Assembly (NCBI RefSeq): GCF_014643775.1 | Contig: NZ_BMKC01000004.1 | Span: 120,002 to 184,001 of the forward strand | Length of the DNA: 64,000 nucleotides | Source of the DNA: Arenimonas soli | GTDB lineage: Bacteria; Pseudomonadota; Gammaproteobacteria; Xanthomonadales; Xanthomonadaceae | Direction: 5' to 3' | Part shown: one piece after another, positions 59,353-64,000 of the stretch | How positions within the stretch are numbered: the first letter of the stretch is position 1 | How the letters are laid out: each line of letters begins with the position of its first letter | The notes under the pieces: generated by a model | What the model saw: only the letters and a program-made list of their open reading frames with translations | Told to the model about the DNA's origin: nothing | The model's database searches: none | Translations under genes and position numbers: made by a program

Positions 59353-62300
59353 CGCACCCTTGCGTCGTGCCCGGCCCACCCAGCGGCTGCACGGCGTCGT
59401 CGCCCGTCCACGTCCCCGGCACGCCACCGGTATAGATGGCGTCGAGCTCCATCTGCACCAGGCCGCCGGCGTCGAAACGCCGGCGCAGCGTGCCGATGTC
59501 GGCCCGCGTGGGCGCGCCGCCGCGGGTGCACAGCGGGCAGAAGCCCGTGAGCTGTTCCAGCGCCATCGTCGCGTCCGCGCCGAGGAAGGTCGGGGCTTCG
59601 GAGGTGAGGAAGCGCGGCACGCCCTGGCCGTCGTATACAAACGCGGCGAAAAATTCGTAGTCCGGGAACAGCTGCACGCTGTAGCCCGTGCCCGCCCGCG
59701 CCGGGTCGAACCAGTGCGAACTGGCGTCCAGCGGCTGGCCTGCGAGGCTGGGGCAACCGCGGCCCAGGGCGACCAGGGGTTCCGAACCCGTCTGGCCGTC
59801 GAGTTCGTAGCTGAAGAGGAAGGCATCGGGGCCCGTCGGCGTGACGATGCCGCGGCCGATGGCGGTCAGGTGGTTGGAACTGCCGTTCCAGGCGGCGCGG
59901 TAGAGCTCGCCGGCCCAGACGCCGGTGGTTCCCGGGGCCGGGCCCTGCAGGTAGTACCAGGTGCTGCTGCCGTCCTGCAGGTAGGTGTACCAGAGCCCGG
60001 CCCACTGGTTCCCCGCCGGGTAAAGGAAGACGCCGTGGCCCGAACGGTCGGGATTGAAATAACTGCCCGGTCGCACGATCGGCGCGGCGCCCACCACCGT
60101 CGCGGTCAGGCTGAGGCTGGCATCGTCGTCCCCGGCGTTGACCGGCGTGACGTACCAGCGACCCGGGGACAGCGTCGAACCGCTGACCGACAGGGATTCG
60201 TTGCCGGTGGCGCCCACGGCCGAAGCGACCGCCTGCGTACGCGCGGGAGCGGGCGCGATGCCCGGCGACGACGGCGGCGCCGGGGCGGGCGCCAGGTAGA
60301 GGTCGACGTTCTGCCCGCTGCTGGTCTGCACGTCGAGCCGGCTTGCGCCCGCCGGCACGTCGATGAAAATCCTGTCCTGCGCCACGCCCGGCGCCAAACG
60401 CAGGGTCATCGCACGCCCGGAGTCGAGGGCGACCGCGGCGTTGACGGGATTGATGCGGTCCACGCGCACCGGGAAGCTGCCCACCGGCACCCCGGCGTTG
60501 CTGAGGTCCACGTAGCCCACGCGGGCTTCACCGGGCAGCAGGCCGTGGTCACGCCAGCCCAGTCGCAGCGCGAAGGCCTCGCCGGCGGCCAGGTGGCCCG
60601 GCCCGGTGGCCACCAGGCTGGCGTCGCCGGCCCCGGGCGGCACCAGGAAGACTTCGAGACGGGCCTGGTCCACGCGCGAACCACGGTTGTGCGCCATGAA
60701 CCACACCGGCACGGCCGTGGCGCCGTCGGCTTCGACCTCCAGTTCGCAGCGCTCGGTGGCGGCACCCATCGCCGACACACAGGCCACTTCGCCGGCCGAC
60801 GGCAGGCCGTCTGCGTTGGTGTCCCGGCCCAGGTAAAGGTCCAGCGTTCCGGCCACGGCGGAGCGCAGGTCGGCGACGACCCGCCAGGTGCCCGCCGGGC
60901 CGGCCGGCACGTCCAGGACGGTGAAGGCGGTGCCGTTGTTCTGGTCGTCCCAGGGCGAGCCGGGGCTGGTGTCGACAACGGTGTCGAGCACTTCCACGAC
61001 CGGCGCCACCAGCGGACTTGCAGTCAATCGCAGCGAGGGCAGCGCACGCAGGCCCTCGCCCGCGACGTCCTGGTAGCCGGCGCCGGCGTCGGCCTCGAGC
61101 CGGGCGTCCACCAGCGGGCGCAGCACCAGCCGGACCCGGGCCTCGGCGCAGGTGCCCGGCGCGGCGCACACACGGTAGCGAAGGGTGTCGGTGCCGGAGG
61201 TGTTGGCCGTCGGCACATAGCGCACGGTGTCGTCCGCGGGCGTGCTGGTGCCGGCCGTGTCGATCGTGGCCGTGCCCCGCGTTGGCGCGTCCAGGATCCG
61301 GATTTCCCCGGTGCTGGAGAATCCGGAAGGCAGTGTGTCGTTGTCGAGCACGCCGAGCAGCGCCGGGCCGCTGTTTTCACGCAGCACGTAGCGGTCGTCG
61401 CGGACGGCGAACCCAAGGTCGGGCAGGTCGTCGTTGAGAATGTTGCCGAAAGCCTGGCTGCGCGTAACCCGGGCGCCGCTGACATTGCTGACCACCACCA
61501 GCATGTTTTCGTTGGCCTCGACCTCGGTGTCGCCGAACGTGGTGACGTCGTAGTACAGCAAGGTCTGGCCGGGCGCGATGACCAGGCCGGTGTCCTGCCG
61601 GGCCTGGTAATCGCTGCCGGCGAAGGCCGAGCGGTCGACGGTGCGCAGGTCGAAGCTCACCGGCGTGGCGCTGGCTTGCGTCAGCCGGACCGGGAACCGG
61701 AGCAGTCGCTGGCCGGCATTGCCTTCGCTGACCGAGGCATTGCCGATCGACAGGCGCGGCTGGTCCGTTGGACCGCCGTCGTCGTCGAGCAGGGTGGCCA
61801 CGGCGCTGTCGTCGCCGACGTGGGCGCCGATGACATGGGACAGCGAAATGAAGAAGCTTTCGTTCTCCTCGGGCTGGGTGTCCCCCTTCGCGGGGATCGT
61901 GAACTGCGCCGAGGTCGCGCCGGCGGGAATGCTCAGCCCCTGCACCAGGACCGGGTCGAAATCCTCGCCTTCCGTGGCCGCGAAGGCGCCGGGAGCAAAA
62001 CCGTGCGACTGGGCCTCGAAGGACACCAGGCCCGTGGAAGGCCGCGAAAGCACGACGGTGAAGGCGACATCGGTCGTGCCGGAATCGCCTTCCGGAACCT
62101 GGGTGTCGAGTACCGACAGGGTGGGCAGGTCTTCGTCGGTGGCGATGGTGCCCACGCCCTGTCCGTCCATCACCACCGCGCCGACCACGTCACGCAGGTT
62201 CAGCGCGAAATGTTCGTCGCGCTCGTTCACGCTGTCGCCGCGCACCTGCACCTGGACGTCCAGGCGGGTCTGGCCGGCCGGGATGACCAGGTCGTCCTGC

Positions 62301-63742
62301 GACATCGCCGTGTAGTCGCCATTGGCCACGGCGGTGCCGTTGCTGGTGAACACGCCGAAACTGACCGGGCCCGGCGCGGGCCGCGACAGGCTTACGGTGA
62401 ACGTGGCCGGGCTGAATCCGAAGCTGCCTTCAACCACTCTTGCATCCGACACGGAGATGCCCGGCAGGGATTCATCGCGCGCCGGCCGGAAGCCGGCCAG
62501 GATCGGCGCGGACTGGCCGAATCCGCGGACGTTGTCGGCCTGGTTTTCTACGCCGCAGGACTGGCCCATGCAGGCGGCTATGCGCGGGTTCGACAGCAGG
62601 CCAAGCCGGACCTGCGGCGTTTCGGTGTAGGCCATGATGGTGGCGAAACCCTGCACCGGATCCAGCGTCCGGCGGTAGCCGCGCGAATAGGGGTAGGCGC
62701 CGTAGTCCCCTTCCGAAGTCTCGTCGTCATGGGTGGAGCCCATGTTGTGGCCCAGCTCATGGGTGAAGGTCCAGTCGCTGCAGGCTTCGCGACCAAAACC
62801 CCGGTCGCCGGTCACCGAAAAGCCCCGGGCCGGATCGTAGGCGCTGCCGTGGTAGCCCAGCAGCCAGGCGTTGCCGCAGCTGGTGTGCCGGGCGCGATCG
62901 AAGTGCCGCAGCATCGCGACCATGTCGGCGCCGTACTGCTCGCGCAGGCGATCAACCTCGAGTTTGATCGGCTTGCTGCTCGCGAACGTGATGTCGTCGA
63001 GCGCGTCCGGGTTGTCGTTGCGAAGCGCGTAGTCGACCAGGTGCATGCCGACGACGCGGACGCGCACGTTGGCCAGGCTGTCGATATAGGCCTGGTTGGA
63101 CAGCGCCTCGAGCTGGGCGATGCGCGCACGCACGATCGAATCCCCGCCCCACAGGTCGAGCAGGTAGCCGGTGTAGACGACGACGAGGTCGATGACTGGT
63201 TCGCCACCGGCCTTGCGGGCCTCCTGCTGGCGCCGCCGCTCGCGCGAGGCCGCGTCAGGCTCGGGCGGCAAGCTTACGTCGGGACCAAAGGGCTCCACGA
63301 CCAGGTCGCCGGCCTCGTCCAGGACCAGCCAGCTGCCGGTCGCATCGGTCAGGACCTGGGTCGCGCCGCCTTGCTTGCCGGGGATACGGCCGAACACGAT
63401 GCCGTCGCCAATGGTGAAGACCACCGATTGCGGGCCCAGGTCGGTGTCGACCTGGCCGATCCAGGTCAGCAGCCCGTCCGGGCGGCGTTCGCTGCGCACG
63501 AAACGCAGCGGACGCTCGTCGCCCGGCACGCCCGGCTGCAGCACCTGGCCTGCCTTGGCGCTGCTGGCATCGAGCACGCGGCGGTCCAAGGTGACGGGCA
63601 GCAGCTGCACCCGCTCGGAACCGACAGTGCTTGCCTTGCGGTTCGTGTCGGTCAGCAGCAGCGACGGCGGTTTGGCGGCCACGTACGGCGCCTGCGCCAA
63701 CAGCAGCAGCGGCAGCCAAAGGCGGAGGGCGGGATTCGGCAT
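59342..63742 (-). CDS. Secreted metzincin protease with Calx-beta domains (paralogue 3)
   Basis: First gene of the protease trio in transcription order, 1466 residues. Signal peptide 1-23, propeptide, zinc motif HELGHNMGSTHD from residue 328 (Ser-Thr replaces Ala-His of the sister copies, but the three zinc histidines and the Asp remain), Met-turn in TIMAYT, three Calx-beta domains (near 431, 541 and 662), cadherin-like domain (near 784), PPC-like domain (near 1120) and the C-terminal FNPDRSGHG domain (from 1227). It ends in QGCDAN where the two sisters end in QGCAVP, because its stop lies within the start of paralogue 2. It lies downstream of the rRNA operon terminator and has its own promoter. 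Confidence 0.88.
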   Translation of the reverse strand: MPNPALRLWLPLLLLAQAPYVAAKPPSLLLTDTNRKASTVGSERVQLLPVTLDRRVLDASSAKAGQVLQPGVPGDERPLRFVRSERRPDGLLTWIGQVDTDLGPQSVVFTIGDGIVFGRIPGKQGGATQVLTDATGSWLVLDEAGDLVVEPFGPDVSLPPEPDAASRERRRQQEARKAGGEPVIDLVVVYTGYLLDLWGGDSIVRARIAQLEALSNQAYIDSLANVRVRVVGMHLVDYALRNDNPDALDDITFASSKPIKLEVDRLREQYGADMVAMLRHFDRARHTSCGNAWLLGYHGSAYDPARGFSVTGDRGFGREACSDWTFTHELGHNMGSTHDDETSEGDYGAYPYSRGYRRTLDPVQGFATIMAYTETPQVRLGLLSNPRIAACMGQSCGVENQADNVRGFGQSAPILAGFRPARDESLPGISVSDARVVEGSFGFSPATFTVSLSRPAPGPVSFGVFTSNGTAVANGDYTAMSQDDLVIPAGQTRLDVQVQVRGDSVNERDEHFALNLRDVVGAVVMDGQGVGTIATDEDLPTLSVLDTQVPEGDSGTTDVAFTVVLSRPSTGLVSFEAQSHGFAPGAFAATEGEDFDPVLVQGLSIPAGATSAQFTIPAKGDTQPEENESFFISLSHVIGAHVGDDSAVATLLDDDGGPTDQPRLSIGNASVSEGNAGQRLLRFPVRLTQASATPVSFDLRTVDRSAFAGSDYQARQDTGLVIAPGQTLLYYDVTTFGDTEVEANENMLVVVSNVSGARVTRSQAFGNILNDDLPDLGFAVRDDRYVLRENSGPALLGVLDNDTLPSGFSSTGEIRILDAPTRGTATIDTAGTSTPADDTVRYVPTANTSGTDTLRYRVCAAPGTCAEARVRLVLRPLVDARLEADAGAGYQDVAGEGLRALPSLRLTASPLVAPVVEVLDTVVDTSPGSPWDDQNNGTAFTVLDVPAGPAGTWRVVADLRSAVAGTLDLYLGRDTNADGLPSAGEVACVSAMGAATERCELEVEADGATAVPVWFMAHNRGSRVDQARLEVFLVPPGAGDASLVATGPGHLAAGEAFALRLGWRDHGLLPGEARVGYVDLSNAGVPVGSFPVRVDRINPVNAAVALDSGRAMTLRLAPGVAQDRIFIDVPAGASRLDVQTSSGQNVDLYLAPAPAPPSSPGIAPAPARTQAVASAVGATGNESLSVSGSTLSPGRWYVTPVNAGDDDASLSLTATVVGAAPIVRPGSYFNPDRSGHGVFLYPAGNQWAGLWYTYLQDGSSTWYYLQGPAPGTTGVWAGELYRAAWNGSSNHLTAIGRGIVTPTGPDAFLFSYELDGQTGSEPLVALGRGCPSLAGQPLDASSHWFDPARAGTGYSVQLFPDYEFFAAFVYDGQGVPRFLTSEAPTFLGADATMALEQLTGFCPLCTRGGAPTRADIGTLRRRFDAGGLVQMELDAIYTGGVPGTWTGDDAVQPLGGPGTTQGCDAN
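59354..59771. repeat. Direct repeat copy B (3' end of protease paralogue 3)
   Basis: Partner of 54940-55357, same orientation and equal length. It stops right at the 11-nt overlap with the start of paralogue 2, so the duplication or conversion junction is at the gene boundary. Confidence 0.92.
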
Positions 63743-63778
63743 CGGCTGCGCGGCTCGCTATTCAGGGAACACCCCAAG

Positions 63779-63807
63779 CTGATACCGCCAGCCGGTCGGT
63801 GTGGCAA
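63779..63807 (-). promoter_or_regulatory. Possible sigma-70 promoter of the protease cluster
   Basis: On the minus strand TTGCCA (63807-63802), a 17-base spacer and TATCAG (63784-63779) lie about 37 bases before the ATG of paralogue 3, between it and the rRNA terminator. Confidence 0.45.
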
Positions 63808-63860
63808 GTCCGCCCGGTCAGCCTGCAGTCAGGAAAGTGTTGGCCTGGCAACTTCGACGC

Positions 63861-63891
63861 AAAGAAAAACGCCACCCTTTTGGGGTGGCGT
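63861..63891 (-). terminator. Rho-independent terminator of the rRNA operon
   Basis: ACGCCACCC and GGGTGGCGT (63869-63891) form a 9-bp stem with a 5-base loop, followed on the minus strand by TTTTCTTT. It lies just past the 5S rRNA gene. Confidence 0.9.
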
Positions 63892-63904
63892 TTTAGGGGT
63901 AAAG

Positions 63905-64000
63905 CCCCTGGCGATGACCTACTCTTGCATGGCTTAGGCCACACTACCATTGGCGCAGCTGCGTTTCACTTCCGAGTTCGGGATGGGATCGGGTGGTTCC
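63905..64000 (-). rRNA. rrf: 5S ribosomal RNA (partial, 5' end outside the window)
   Basis: The minus strand reads through the highly conserved 5S core: GGAACCACCCGATCCCATCC, the CGAACTCGGAAGTGAAAC loop, then CCATGCAAGAGTAGGTCATCGCCAGG. About 96 bases are inside the window; roughly the first 20 are cut off by the window edge. The exact 3' end is uncertain by a few bases. It is the last gene of an rRNA operon whose 16S and 23S genes must lie beyond the right edge. Confidence 0.95.

Noticed and set aside
59353-59826. 474-base upstream extension of protease paralogue 2
   Set aside because: It is an out-of-frame reading of the end of paralogue 3; the signal peptide begins at the ATG at 59352.
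50490-63742. Repeated domain blocks considered as a CRISPR or short tandem repeat array
   Set aside because: The repeats are diverged protein domains of about 110 residues (Calx-beta) and whole-gene paralogues, not short identical units with spacers.
58823-63937. Plus-strand open frame of 1704 codons opposite the protease genes
   Set aside because: Antisense shadow; the minus strand encodes complete proteases with signal peptides and active-site motifs. Other very long frames (4003-5772 before the S9 start, 15986-19711 and 22881-26696) are rejected on the same grounds.

Overview
This is a 64 kb stretch of a GC-rich gammaproteobacterial chromosome. The AtpIBEFHAGDC order, complete RecBCD, AcnD/PrpF methylcitrate pair, Rieske/flavoprotein demethylase pair and large secreted metalloproteases fit a Lysobacterales (Xanthomonadales) member such as a Lysobacter or Arenimonas relative. 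That placement is inference from gene content and protein style. I see no phage, IS element, CRISPR array or tRNA, and no gap between genes longer than about 300 bases.

Layout. 1-7.7 kb: an SDR, an exported helical protein, prpF and acnD (methylcitrate cycle) and a divergent secreted S9 peptidase. 7.7-19.6 kb, all minus strand: a TMADH-like flavoprotein coupled to a Rieske oxygenase, then recC-recB-recD. 19.7-29.7 kb: a putative sigma-54 membrane protein, queD, an SDR with a signal-anchor, an adaptor-RND-TetR efflux operon with a readable promoter/operator, bioD, msrC, a TfoX-C protein, a LOG protein and a glycine-zipper protein. 30-34 kb: a secreted polysaccharide deacetylase/amidohydrolase fusion, a 58-codon Cys-rich protein and glmS. 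34.4-41.8 kb: a six-gene operon (adaptor, ABC ATPase, two MacB-type permeases, NtrC-type regulator, histidine kinase) behind a consensus sigma-54 promoter. 41.8-50.4 kb: glmU and the whole F1Fo ATP synthase operon. 50.5-63.7 kb: three tandem paralogous secreted metzincin proteases with Calx-beta domains. The window ends in a 5S rRNA gene on the minus strand.

Most notable: (1) the self-contained sigma-54 ABC/two-component module between glmU and glmS, whose kinase has almost no periplasmic loop, so it may sense through its own transporter in the manner of Bce systems; (2) three sigma-54-type promoters, two with a full consensus core, each with a dyad upstream; (3) the protease triplet, whose second and third copies share a roughly 98% identical 418-bp 3' end and overlap by 11 nt; (4) a Rieske/TMADH-like pair that keeps the flavin-linking Cys30 but has a changed substrate pocket; (5) the deacetylase-amidohydrolase fusion.
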